The notes beneath the pieces are model-generated. The model made no database searches, was not told where the DNA came from, and was given only the letters and a program-made list of their open reading frames with translations. A stretch of DNA of 64,000 bases from Bacillota bacterium. Its GTDB lineage: Bacteria > Bacillota > Clostridia > DSM-8532. Below, piece after piece: positions 31,983 to 39,526 of this stretch (the stretch's first letter is position 1; every line of letters begins with the position of its first letter). Both the position numbers and the translations under genes were made by a program. The stretch spans positions 558,001 through 622,000 of the forward strand of contig JAEZJF010000022.1 in assembly GCA_023415825.1 (NCBI GenBank). Direction: 5' to 3'.

Positions 31983-32753
31983 ATGGGAGAGCTTTTAAAA
32001 GGCAAAAACATACTCATCATGGGTGTTCGTAATAAATGGAGCATTGCTTGGGGAATTGCACAGGCGGCTAAGGCTCAAGGGGCCAATCTTATTTTTACTT
32101 ATCTTGGTGACAGAGAGAAAGAAGCCCTTTTGAAGTTGACAACAGATATGGGAGAAATAACAGCCTATCCATGTGACGTTTCCAAGGATGAGGACATGGA
32201 TGCGCTGTTTTCAGAAATTAAAACTAACTTTGGCGTTCTTCATGGCTTGGTACATGCAATAGCTTTTGCCAAGAGTGAGGATCTTCAGGATACCTTTGTC
32301 AATACCTCCCGCGATGGTTTTATGTTGGCTATGGATATTAGTGTCTATTCGCTACTGGCTACTTCTAAAAGAGCGAAGGTGTTGATGACTGAAGGCGGAA
32401 GCATCTTGACATTAACCTATAGAGGGTCTGTGAAGGTATCTCCCGGCTACAATATTATGGGGGTTGCAAAAGCTGCGTTGGAAGCGAGTGTCCGCTACAT
32501 GGCCCATGAGCTTGGGGGGGAGAACATCCGTGTAAATGCCATTTCGTCAGGCCCAATCAAGACCATGTCTGCAAAAGGTGTAAAGAATTTCAGTGATGCT
32601 TTGGACATTGTAGAGGAAAAAGCACCTCTTAAGAGAAATGTCACTTTAGAGGATCTGGGTGGAACTGCTGTGTATCTTTTGAGTGATTTATCCTCAGGCG
32701 TTACCAGTGAGATTCACTATGTAGATGCCGGGTATAATAATATGGGAATCTGA
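31983..32753 (+). CDS. fabI: Enoyl-[acyl-carrier-protein] reductase (NADH), FabI
   Basis: 256 aa short-chain dehydrogenase that reduces trans-2-enoyl-ACP in the last step of fatty-acid elongation. FabI hallmarks: GVRNKWSIAWGIAQAAKAQG cofactor loop, HAIAFA, and YNIMGVAKAALE with the Tyr/Lys catalytic pair spaced as in FabI (Y-x6-K), plus SSGPIKTMSAKGV. ATG at 31983 follows GGAGGTTACAAG; an ATG eight codons upstream lies before it. Monocistronic; no other fab gene is near. Confidence 0.95.
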   Translation: MGELLKGKNILIMGVRNKWSIAWGIAQAAKAQGANLIFTYLGDREKEALLKLTTDMGEITAYPCDVSKDEDMDALFSEIKTNFGVLHGLVHAIAFAKSEDLQDTFVNTSRDGFMLAMDISVYSLLATSKRAKVLMTEGGSILTLTYRGSVKVSPGYNIMGVAKAALEASVRYMAHELGGENIRVNAISSGPIKTMSAKGVKNFSDALDIVEEKAPLKRNVTLEDLGGTAVYLLSDLSSGVTSEIHYVDAGYNNMGI

Positions 32754-32756
32754 AAA

Positions 32757-32849
32757 ATATTGTTAATATGAACGCAGTGAATATCATCAATATAGCCGGA
32801 CCAGGAAAGACCGAAATTATTGTTAATACGAGGAACGAGTATCATCGAA
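32757..32849 (+). repeat. Imperfect direct repeat after fabI
   Basis: ATTGTTAATA...GAGTATCATC-type units at 32757-32792 and 32817-32849, 60 bp apart. Each can fold weakly. They separate the fabI stop from its terminator. Confidence 0.5.
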
Positions 32850-32880
32850 ATCCCCGTGCCAGAAGCACGGGGATTTTGTT
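32848..32880 (+). terminator. fabI terminator
   Basis: 12-bp perfect stem AAATCCCCGTGC (32848-32859) with 32865-32876, loop CAGAA, followed by TGTT. Confidence 0.75.
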
Positions 32881-32960
32881 ACAATTTGTTCACAATTTAT
32901 TCATTTATTTCATGCATAATTAATTTGATTAGGATAGTGCGGGTTGCTGTTTTCCGGTAC

Positions 32961-33108
32961 AGGCTTGTTGTGCGCTTTGCGCACTCTGGTTACTGGTCGA
33001 GGCTTGTTGTGCGCTTTGCGCACTCTGGTTTCAGGTTTGAGGGATCATAGCCCGCTATCTTTTTGGTTTACGGGTCGAGGCATGTTGTGCGATGCACACG
33101 GCATCGCA
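32961..33108 (+). repeat. Intergenic hairpin repeats (31-bp direct repeat and diverged third copy)
   Basis: Two identical 31-bp units at 32961-32991 and 33000-33030, each with GTGCGC-TTT-GCGCAC. A third, diverged copy begins TTTGGTTTACGGGTCGAGGC at 33061 and holds a perfect 9-bp stem (33086-33094 with 33100-33108). Similar starts occur at 46172 and, weaker, 37824. The 400-bp gap 32754-33153 holds these, the fabI terminator and nothing else I recognise. Confidence 0.75.
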
Positions 33109-33153
33109 CCCTATTAGCTTTAAGAGTAGGAATCAAAAAGAAGGAGGAATAGC

Positions 33154-34104
33154 ATGATAGAGATTCAAAATCTGACCAAGGAATATGGAAAGATCAAGGC
33201 TGTCGACAATATCAGCTTTACCGTTGAAAAGGGCGAAATCCTTGGCTTCCTGGGACCTAACGGTGCAGGAAAATCCACCACCATGAACATTCTTACTGGG
33301 TTCGTTTCTTCCACATCTGGGAGCGTAAAGGTAGCCGGATATGATGTTTTAGAAGATCCGGTTGAAGTCAAGAAACATATCGGCTATCTGCCTGAGCTGC
33401 CACCCCTTTACATGGACATGACGGTCAACGAGTATCTGGATTTTTGTGCCAATCTTAAATCGGTTTCATCAAAGGATTGGAAGAATCAAAAGAAAGATAT
33501 CATGGAGCTTGTCAAGATTACCCATGTCAGCCACCGTCTAATTAAGAACCTGTCTAAGGGATACAAACAAAGAGTCGGTCTTGCTCAGGCCTTAGTGGGA
33601 ACTCCTGAAGTTCTTATTCTGGACGAGCCTACGGTTGGTCTTGATCCTAAGCAAATTATTGAAATCAGAAAGCTTATCAAAGCACTGGGAAAGAATCATA
33701 CCATCATTTTAAGCACCCATATTCTCCCCGAGGTCAGTGCTATTTGCGACAGAGTTGTTATCATTAATAAGGGCAAGATTGCAGCTATTGATACTCCTGA
33801 AAACCTTTCAAAGAAGCTGGCCGATTTCTCCCGCTTTACCGTAACGATTGCAGGCCCTGAAAATAAGGTTAAAGATGTTCTTTCCCATCTTTATGGTGTG
33901 AAATACCTAGAGACCAGCGGCAAGCTTAAAGAAGATGAATTTAGCTATATCATTGAAGCAGACAAAGATGTGGATGTGAGAAAGCCTATGTTCAACCAAT
34001 TAGCACAGCAGGGTTATCCCATACTTGAGCTTAAATCCTTGAATCTGTCACTTGAAGATATCTTCCTCCAGTTGACAACCAACGAAGAAAAGGAGGTCAA
34101 GTAA
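33154..34104 (+). CDS. ABC-2 exporter ATP-binding protein (GldA-like)
   Basis: 316 aa. Walker A GPNGAGKST, signature LSKGYKQRVGLAQAL, Walker B VLILDEPTVGLD, and a C-terminal extension typical of the CcmA/GldA type. Partner permease follows after 1 bp and two accessory proteins after that, the order seen in GldA-GldF-GldG operons. In gliding Bacteroidetes these serve motility; in Firmicutes the exported molecule is unknown. Ribosome site AGGAGG. Confidence 0.92.
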   Translation: MIEIQNLTKEYGKIKAVDNISFTVEKGEILGFLGPNGAGKSTTMNILTGFVSSTSGSVKVAGYDVLEDPVEVKKHIGYLPELPPLYMDMTVNEYLDFCANLKSVSSKDWKNQKKDIMELVKITHVSHRLIKNLSKGYKQRVGLAQALVGTPEVLILDEPTVGLDPKQIIEIRKLIKALGKNHTIILSTHILPEVSAICDRVVIINKGKIAAIDTPENLSKKLADFSRFTVTIAGPENKVKDVLSHLYGVKYLETSGKLKEDEFSYIIEADKDVDVRKPMFNQLAQQGYPILELKSLNLSLEDIFLQLTTNEEKEVK

Positions 34105-34105
34105 T

Positions 34106-34813
34106 ATGCTTGCTATTATGAAACGTGATTTTAGATCGTATTTTAATTCCCCAATCGCCTATGTGCTCATAGGCCTTTACATGTTTATATTAGGCCTGTT
34201 TTTTAACAATGCCTTAGGCTACGGCTCATCAGAAATAATGGGCGATTTTGTAGGAAACATGAGCTTTTTGCTTTTATTCTTTATTCCCATCCTCACCATG
34301 AGAACCGTTGCCGAGGATAAGAAAAATGGTACTGAGGTACTCCTTCTGACTTCTCCCACCAAAATTACGGAAATTGTTACGGGTAAGTTTTTGGCTGCCT
34401 ATAGCGTCTTTTTGGTTATGACGGCCTTCACCTTAATTTTCCCGTTGATCCTTATCATTTCAGGAAAACCGGATGTGCCCCTTATTGCCAGTGCCTATCT
34501 TGGCTTTATACTCTATGGTGCCGTATTTGTAGCAGTGGGTGTTTTCGCTTCATCGCTTACAGAAAATCAGATTGTAGCAGCTCTTATCAGTTTTGTTTCA
34601 CTTTTTGCCCTTACAGCACTTAGTTTCCTTGGAAGCTTTTTTAGCGGTTTTGTCAATAAGGCATTCCTATGGCTTTCTATTAATGAACGCTATCAGGATT
34701 TTAGTGCAGGAATTATTGATCTTACATCTGTCGTGTTTATGCTGAGCTTTACACTAGTGTTCATATTCCTGACCGTCAGGATAATGGAACATAAACGCTG
34801 GAGTCAGGGGTGA
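34106..34813 (+). CDS. ABC-2 exporter permease (GldF-like)
   Basis: 235 aa, six membrane helices. Opens MLAIMKRDFRSYFNSPIAYV, the usual start of this permease family, and carries LTMRTVAEDKKNGTEVLLLT, the conserved cytosolic loop. Ribosome site AGGAGG overlaps the end of the ATPase gene. Forms the channel with the preceding ATPase. Confidence 0.9.
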   Translation: MLAIMKRDFRSYFNSPIAYVLIGLYMFILGLFFNNALGYGSSEIMGDFVGNMSFLLLFFIPILTMRTVAEDKKNGTEVLLLTSPTKITEIVTGKFLAAYSVFLVMTAFTLIFPLILIISGKPDVPLIASAYLGFILYGAVFVAVGVFASSLTENQIVAALISFVSLFALTALSFLGSFFSGFVNKAFLWLSINERYQDFSAGIIDLTSVVFMLSFTLVFIFLTVRIMEHKRWSQG

Positions 34814-34818
34814 TATAA

Positions 34819-36231
34819 ATGAAAAAATGGAATAGTAGAAGCTTGAAATTCGGTTCATATGCCTTTGCCGCCACTGCTTTAGTGGTAGCCATTATTGTAA
34901 TTTTTAATGCCGTGCTTGGCTTTGATGTGGTGAGAAATAGGCTTCGCTTCGATATTACCAAAAACAGAATGTATTCTTTAAGCGAGCCTAGCCTTAAGTT
35001 AATAGGTGATCTTCAAAAGGATGTGGAGATCATTGTTCTTACAGAGGAAAAAAACTTTACGGTCACAGAAATTCTTGAGGTGTTAAAGCAGTACACCATT
35101 AAAAGTAATGGAAAGATTAAAATGCGTTTTGTCGACGTAGAAAAAGACCCGACCTTTATTAAAAAGGAGCTTGATCCCGATCAGATCAAGGGTATTGCAG
35201 AAGGCAGTATTGTAGTGAAATCAGGAACCAAAATAAAGGTGGTTTCTGAGAATGAAATGGTAGAATATGACTATAGCAGCGGCTATCCTCAAGCTTCGGG
35301 GCTCAAGATTGAGCAAGCCTTCTCAAGTGCCATTAAGAGTGTTGTTGCTGACAGAACACCCGTTATTTATTTCGCAAAGGGACACGGTGAATTAACAACT
35401 GATCAGGATCTGTCAGAATTAAAGGCAACTATTACTTCTAATAACTACGAGGTAAAAGATTTATCCCTCACAAACACGATTCCTGATGATGCGGCTGTTA
35501 TTTTCTTTGCCTCACCTAAAACCGATCTTTTGCCCAAAGAGCTAGAAAATCTTATGGCCTATATGGAAAAAGGCGGAGATGCAGTCTTCCTGATGGATGT
35601 CCAGACCAATAGTACCGAATTGAGTAACTTCAATCATGTTTATGAGCGTTATTCTTTAGGACTTAATAATGACTATGTTCTTGAAGGAGATCAGAACTGG
35701 TATTATAAGGAATTCAATATCATAATTCCGCAGCCCAATGAAAATGAGGTCACAAAAAATCTTGATCCCAATTCCCTCTTTGTGTACATGCCTAACTGCC
35801 GTAGTGTCACCATTGAGCAGGTTGCCAAGGAGTGGATTACCACTCAGCCTTTGTTTATGACTTCCGACAAGTCCCAGAGCCGGAATCTTGTCACCAATGA
35901 TGATACGGCAGGCCCCTTCCTGCTTGGAGCGTTATCAGAATATAAAGGCTCGGACAGCAGTAAGGTTGCCCTTGTTGGAAACGCAACTTTCGTGACCAAT
36001 GAATGGATGAAAAATGCAGGCGATAATGGCAAACGTTATGTCATATCCATCCTTAACTGGATGGAAGACCAAACAGATTCTGTTATTGTTCCGTCCAAGA
36101 GTCTTGCAACCCAGCCCATAAATCTTACCGAGCAAAGCCGGTTTATTGCATTTATCGTACTGACCTTCGTACTGCCGCTTGCTATCATTGGTTTAGGGGT
36201 ATTCGTTTGGTTGAGGAGGAAGCATCTATGA
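34819..36231 (+). CDS. GldG-family ABC transporter auxiliary protein
   Basis: 470 aa. One N-terminal and one C-terminal membrane helix (about 12-35 and 440-463) enclose a large outer domain of the ABC_transp_aux type: FDITKNRMYSLSEPSLKLIG, VIYFAKGHGELTTDQDLSEL, LMAYMEKGGDAVFLMDVQTN. GldG-type proteins sit with the ABC-2 permease and may receive or shape the exported material. Coupled to the next gene by an ATGATG overlap. Confidence 0.88.
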   Translation: MKKWNSRSLKFGSYAFAATALVVAIIVIFNAVLGFDVVRNRLRFDITKNRMYSLSEPSLKLIGDLQKDVEIIVLTEEKNFTVTEILEVLKQYTIKSNGKIKMRFVDVEKDPTFIKKELDPDQIKGIAEGSIVVKSGTKIKVVSENEMVEYDYSSGYPQASGLKIEQAFSSAIKSVVADRTPVIYFAKGHGELTTDQDLSELKATITSNNYEVKDLSLTNTIPDDAAVIFFASPKTDLLPKELENLMAYMEKGGDAVFLMDVQTNSTELSNFNHVYERYSLGLNNDYVLEGDQNWYYKEFNIIIPQPNENEVTKNLDPNSLFVYMPNCRSVTIEQVAKEWITTQPLFMTSDKSQSRNLVTNDDTAGPFLLGALSEYKGSDSSKVALVGNATFVTNEWMKNAGDNGKRYVISILNWMEDQTDSVIVPSKSLATQPINLTEQSRFIAFIVLTFVLPLAIIGLGVFVWLRRKHL

Positions 36232-37706
36232 TGAAGAATTGGAAGAAGATTGCAGTCCTTTTGGTTGTCCTTGTGATCTTTGTGGCTGCCTTCATCTTCT
36301 TAACTATGAACCAGGGTAAACCTGGTACCCCAGACAATACGGCTTCTCCGACGGTGTCGCCTTCAGCTTCGATAGATGAGGTTGAGCTGGTCGATATAGC
36401 CAGAGATGACATATCAAAGATCATTCTCAAACGTGAAGACGGCGATATCGTTCTAACCAAGGAAGAGAGAGAAATAGAAAAACTGAACCAAAAGAGCGAT
36501 GGGACCACTGAGAAGGTAAAGGAAAAAGTCAAGGTTTGGGTGACGTCAGCTTTTGATGTGGATAGCTCAAAGGTGGACGATATTGCCCTCGCGGCCGATA
36601 CAGCCACTACCGGGCGCCTTATCGAAGAAAATCCCAAGGATATCACCATATACGGCCTCGACAAGGCTCTTGTTACAACATTTGCTTCTGCTGACGGCAG
36701 GGAGATAAGCCTGGAAATCGGTGACAAGACGCCTACAGGGGATAAGTATTATGTTAGAAAAGCAGGTACTCTTCCAGTCTATACCCTTGACTCCTATAAA
36801 GGGGATTCTCTGCGGCTGGGTAAGTTTGACATCATGAACAAGAATTTATACGGCTCTGAAGCCTTGACAATTGATGATATGACCGCTATGGCTTTGACTA
36901 AAAACGGTGGAAAGGTTTTCGAGGCAAAACAGAGTGGTGACTCTGAGTGGCAAATAACTGCGCCAGTGGAGCGTAAGGCGGACTTGAATGAACTCTCAAA
37001 ATTCCTTTCATGGCTGGTTGAGTTCAGAGTTTCAGACTATATAGAAGAAAATCCGGCTAATCTAAAAACTTATGGTCTTGATAAACCCCTGTATGTTTTT
37101 GACTTTACCTTGGGGGGCAAGACATATAGTTTGAAGCTGGGTACCCTAAAGGAGTCCAGTTACTATGCTCAGATGGACGGGAATCCTGTAGTCTTTACAA
37201 TATCGTCTTCAACATTGACCTTTGTGGACACACCTGTCATTGATCTTTTAGATACATTTGTCTACATTCCCACCATTTATGATGTGGAGAAGCTGGTTAT
37301 TGAATTGGATGGCAGAGTTGACGAGCTTTTGATCAAATCTGAACAGGAGGATACCTCTAAAGAAGAATTTACCTTTAACGGTAAAAAAATGGAAGGGGAT
37401 GACAATGTAACCCTGTTCAAGCGTTACTACCAGGGCGCTATCGGTATTTCCGGTGAAAAGCTTGATCTTACTGCCACACCGTCCGGAAAGGCCTTTGCAA
37501 AGCTGACATATACCATGGAAGAGGCCAAGCCAGACAAGATTGTTACGATAGAGCTCATTCCGACACAGGATGGCTACGGCTATTACCTCGTGAAGAATGG
37601 CCAATACACCGGAATGGTTATGGGTGAAAGAAAACTGGATGATGAGAGCATGGGCATACGTCCCGCTTATAAGAATCTAATGGATGGCTTAGCCAAAACA
37701 CCTTAA
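36228..37706 (+). CDS. DUF4340-domain membrane-anchored protein
   Basis: 492 aa. An N-terminal membrane helix (about 4-25) is followed by a Ser/Pro linker and repeated DUF4340 beta domains (VTTFASADGREISLEIGDKT; FDFTLGGKTYSLKLGTLKES). DUF4340 proteins typically close Gld-type ABC operons. The ATG at 36228 overlaps the previous stop and follows GGAGG at 8 nt. Function unknown; topology says the bulk is outside the cell. Confidence 0.88.
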   Translation: MMKNWKKIAVLLVVLVIFVAAFIFLTMNQGKPGTPDNTASPTVSPSASIDEVELVDIARDDISKIILKREDGDIVLTKEEREIEKLNQKSDGTTEKVKEKVKVWVTSAFDVDSSKVDDIALAADTATTGRLIEENPKDITIYGLDKALVTTFASADGREISLEIGDKTPTGDKYYVRKAGTLPVYTLDSYKGDSLRLGKFDIMNKNLYGSEALTIDDMTAMALTKNGGKVFEAKQSGDSEWQITAPVERKADLNELSKFLSWLVEFRVSDYIEENPANLKTYGLDKPLYVFDFTLGGKTYSLKLGTLKESSYYAQMDGNPVVFTISSSTLTFVDTPVIDLLDTFVYIPTIYDVEKLVIELDGRVDELLIKSEQEDTSKEEFTFNGKKMEGDDNVTLFKRYYQGAIGISGEKLDLTATPSGKAFAKLTYTMEEAKPDKIVTIELIPTQDGYGYYLVKNGQYTGMVMGERKLDDESMGIRPAYKNLMDGLAKTP

Positions 37707-37723
37707 TAAAAGGAAGTTATTTT

Positions 37724-37756
37724 AAGAACCAGCTGAGAGGCTGGTTCTTCTCTATT
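37724..37756 (+). terminator. Terminator of the Gld-type ABC operon
   Basis: 10-bp perfect stem AAGAACCAGC (37724-37733) with 37740-37749, six-base loop, tail CTCTATT. Confidence 0.75.
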
Positions 37757-37769
37757 ACGAAGTAACAAG
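37753..37769. repeat. Dispersed intergenic 17-mer, copy B
   Basis: TATTACGAAGTAACAAG, identical to 22418-22434. Confidence 0.7.
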
Positions 37770-37968
37770 GTTCCCGGGACCCGCAAGCAATCTTTGATTG
37801 CGTAAGCGGGTGGGGTTCTTATTCTGGGGCGAGGGTTGTTGTGTGCTCGCTTATGGTTTGTTCCGCTTAGCCACGAGCTACTACCGGATGGTCGGAAATC
37901 CTGGCTAAAGCCAAGAGGATGTATGGCCGCAAAGCTTAGTGTTTACAGAAAAAAACACTAAGTTTTTT
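37770..37968 (+). ncRNA. Possible small RNA ending in a strong terminator
   Basis: Between two operons lies about 170 nt without a coding frame that folds locally (CGCAAGCAATC/GATTGCGTAAGCG at about 37780-37806; GGCTAAAGCC near 37903) and ends in a terminator with its own T-run. Because the hydrogenase promoter begins after this terminator, and the previous operon already has a terminator, the second one needs another transcript to end. No good promoter was found, and no known riboswitch class was recognised. Confidence 0.3.
37935..37968 (+). terminator. Strong orphan terminator
   Basis: 10-bp perfect stem CTTAGTGTTT (37935-37944) with 37953-37962, then six T. Confidence 0.85.
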
Positions 37969-37991
37969 GTATACAAAACACGAAGTCCGTA

Positions 37992-38020
37992 TTGAAAGCC
38001 GACGGTTTTAGTGATATAAT
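37992..38020 (+). promoter_or_regulatory. Hydrogenase operon promoter
   Basis: TTGAAA (37992-37997), 17-nt spacer, TATAAT (38015-38020). Confidence 0.75.
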
Positions 38021-38031
38021 TAACAAGATTA

Positions 38032-38049
38032 TTGTTAATCAATTAACGA
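38032..38049. promoter_or_regulatory. Rex operator (redox-sensing repressor site)
   Basis: TTGTTAATCAATTAACGA matches the Rex consensus TTGTTAANNNNTTAACAA at 13 of its 14 defined positions. It lies 12-29 bp after the -10 box, where a bound repressor would block the polymerase. A partly overlapping mirrored arrangement, TTAACAAGATTATTGTTAA, is at 38020-38038. Confidence 0.8.
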
Positions 38050-38090
38050 TTGTGAACATTTTCAATAATACGATTCAGGAGGTTGTCACT

Positions 38091-38591
38091 ATGAGTTGCG
38101 GTTGCGGCTGTGCAGATAACAAGGCACAGGAATTAGACAAAATAATCGCAAAGTACAAGAACACCCGTGGAGCATTAATACCTACACTGCACGAAGCTCA
38201 GGATTTATATGGTTATCTTCCTATGAGCATTCAGAAGAAAATTGCAGAAGGCCTTAATGTTTCATTGGCTGAAGTGTACGGAGTGGTTACATTCTACACT
38301 CAGTTTTCTTTAAACCCCAAGGGCAAGTACAAAGTTAATGTCTGCCTGGGAACGGCTTGCTATGTTAAGGGTGCAGGTCAGATCTTTGAAAAGATTGCAG
38401 AGATTCTCAAAATTAAGAGTGGAGAGTGCACACCTGATGGGGTTTTCTCCCTGGATGCATGCCGATGTGTCGGTGCCTGTGGACTTGCTCCGGTTATCAT
38501 GATTAATGAAGATGTTTATGGAAGACTCACTGCTGATGATGTTCCGGGCATCCTTCAAAAGTATTTTGATAAAGAAGCTGAATCAGCATAG
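38091..38591 (+). CDS. hydC: Electron-bifurcating [FeFe]-hydrogenase gamma subunit (NuoE/HndA-like)
   Basis: 166 aa with a thioredoxin-like [2Fe-2S] domain: cysteines in CLGTACYVKG and CRCVGACGLAP. The N-terminal four-helix part includes LHEAQDLYGYLPMSIQKKIA and VYGVVTFYTQFSL. It passes electrons between flavin and hydrogenase subunits in HydABC, which couples NADH and reduced ferredoxin oxidation to H2. ATG at 38091 has CAGGAGG at 8 nt; in-frame starts upstream lie before the Rex site. First gene of the operon. Confidence 0.94.
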   Translation: MSCGCGCADNKAQELDKIIAKYKNTRGALIPTLHEAQDLYGYLPMSIQKKIAEGLNVSLAEVYGVVTFYTQFSLNPKGKYKVNVCLGTACYVKGAGQIFEKIAEILKIKSGECTPDGVFSLDACRCVGACGLAPVIMINEDVYGRLTADDVPGILQKYFDKEAESA

Positions 38592-38594
38592 AAG

Positions 38595-39158
38595 ATGAAG
38601 GATCTATCACTCCATATCATGGACATAGCACAGAATTCCATAGTGGCTGGAGCGAGCCGTATCAGGTTCATATTAAAAACACAAGGGAATCCCCTTAAGC
38701 TGGTTTGTGAATTTATTGACAACGGCCGTGGCATGGACATGGAATTTTTAAAAGAGGTAACAGACCCATTTAAGACCAGCAGGTCCACCAGAGATGTAGG
38801 ACTTGGCATCCCGCTTTTAAAGCAATCAGCTGAAATGGCGGACGGAGAGCTTTTTATTCAATCGGAACCCTTTAAGGGAACCTTATTGAGAGCGGAATTT
38901 GCTGTGAATCACATAGATCGAATTCCTTTAGGTGATGTACCGGGAACATTTGCAATGCTGATCATGGCTAATCCTAAAATAGGCTGGATGATTGAATTTT
39001 TATCCCAAGAAAATGCTTTCATGTTGGATACTGATGAGATCAAAAATGAACTGGGTGATGTTCCTTTAGACAACTATGATGTTGTAAGTTGGATACAAAA
39101 TGCAATAAATGAGGGTATAGTAACCGTTTTTGGAGGTGTATTGGATGAAGTCAGTTGA
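38595..39158 (+). CDS. Hydrogenase-operon ATPase of the histidine-kinase fold (no His box)
   Basis: 187 aa. N box DIAQNSIVAGASRI, G1 box DNGRGMD, G2 box GLGIPLL, giving a GHKL ATP-binding domain at about 1-110. A phosphoacceptor histidine region and sensor domain are absent, so it resembles anti-sigma-type kinases such as SpoIIAB rather than a two-component sensor. The last 70 residues form a separate domain. It lies 3 bp after hydC and overlaps the next gene by 14 bp. Such a gene is common in clostridial hydABC operons; its role there is not known to me. Confidence 0.85.
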   Translation: MKDLSLHIMDIAQNSIVAGASRIRFILKTQGNPLKLVCEFIDNGRGMDMEFLKEVTDPFKTSRSTRDVGLGIPLLKQSAEMADGELFIQSEPFKGTLLRAEFAVNHIDRIPLGDVPGTFAMLIMANPKIGWMIEFLSQENAFMLDTDEIKNELGDVPLDNYDVVSWIQNAINEGIVTVFGGVLDEVS

Positions 39159-39513
39159 AGAATTAAAGGCGATTCGCGAAAAAGCGTTAAAGGAAATTTC
39201 TATTCGAGAAAATGATAATAAGGTTCGTATTATCGTCGGAATGGCTACATGCGGTATCGCAGCAGGTGCAAAGCCTGTTATGAGTGCCTTTATAGAGGAG
39301 CTCGAAAAAAGGAACATTCAAAATGTTACCGTATCAATGACAGGCTGCGTAGGTATTTGTCGGTTAGAGCCCGTGGCTGAGATCATTGAGGCCAATGGTG
39401 AAAAAACAACCTATGTCAAGCTGGATGCTGAGAAGGCCAGAAGAATTGTGGCAGAGCATATCGTCAACCAGAAGGCCGTTACCGAATTTACAATCGGTGC
39501 GGCAGAAAAATGA
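39145..39513 (+). CDS. Thioredoxin-like [2Fe-2S] ferredoxin of the hydrogenase operon
   Basis: 122 aa. Cys pair arrangement in RIIVGMATCGIAAGAKPV and VTVSMTGCVGICRLEPV matches the thioredoxin-like 2Fe-2S fold seen at the N-terminus of HydB. It probably acts as an extra electron carrier for the complex. ATG at 39145 has GGAGG at 8 nt. The short Lys/Glu-rich N-terminal helix precedes the fold. Confidence 0.88.
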   Translation: MKSVEELKAIREKALKEISIRENDNKVRIIVGMATCGIAAGAKPVMSAFIEELEKRNIQNVTVSMTGCVGICRLEPVAEIIEANGEKTTYVKLDAEKARRIVAEHIVNQKAVTEFTIGAAEK

Positions 39514-39526
39514 GGAGGCTGGGTTT

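Noticed and set aside
32961..33108. CRISPR array
   Set aside because: Only two exact 31-bp units with an 8-bp gap and no cas genes; units are self-complementary intergenic repeats.
36185..36727. 180-codon minus-strand frame opposite the DUF4340 gene
   Set aside because: Ser-rich shadow frame with no ribosome site; the plus-strand gene is coupled to its operon.
37770..37968. Known riboswitch (cyclic di-GMP, NiCo, guanidine, cobalamin classes)
   Set aside because: Core motifs of these classes could not be matched, and the terminator precedes the next promoter, so it cannot control hydC by attenuation.
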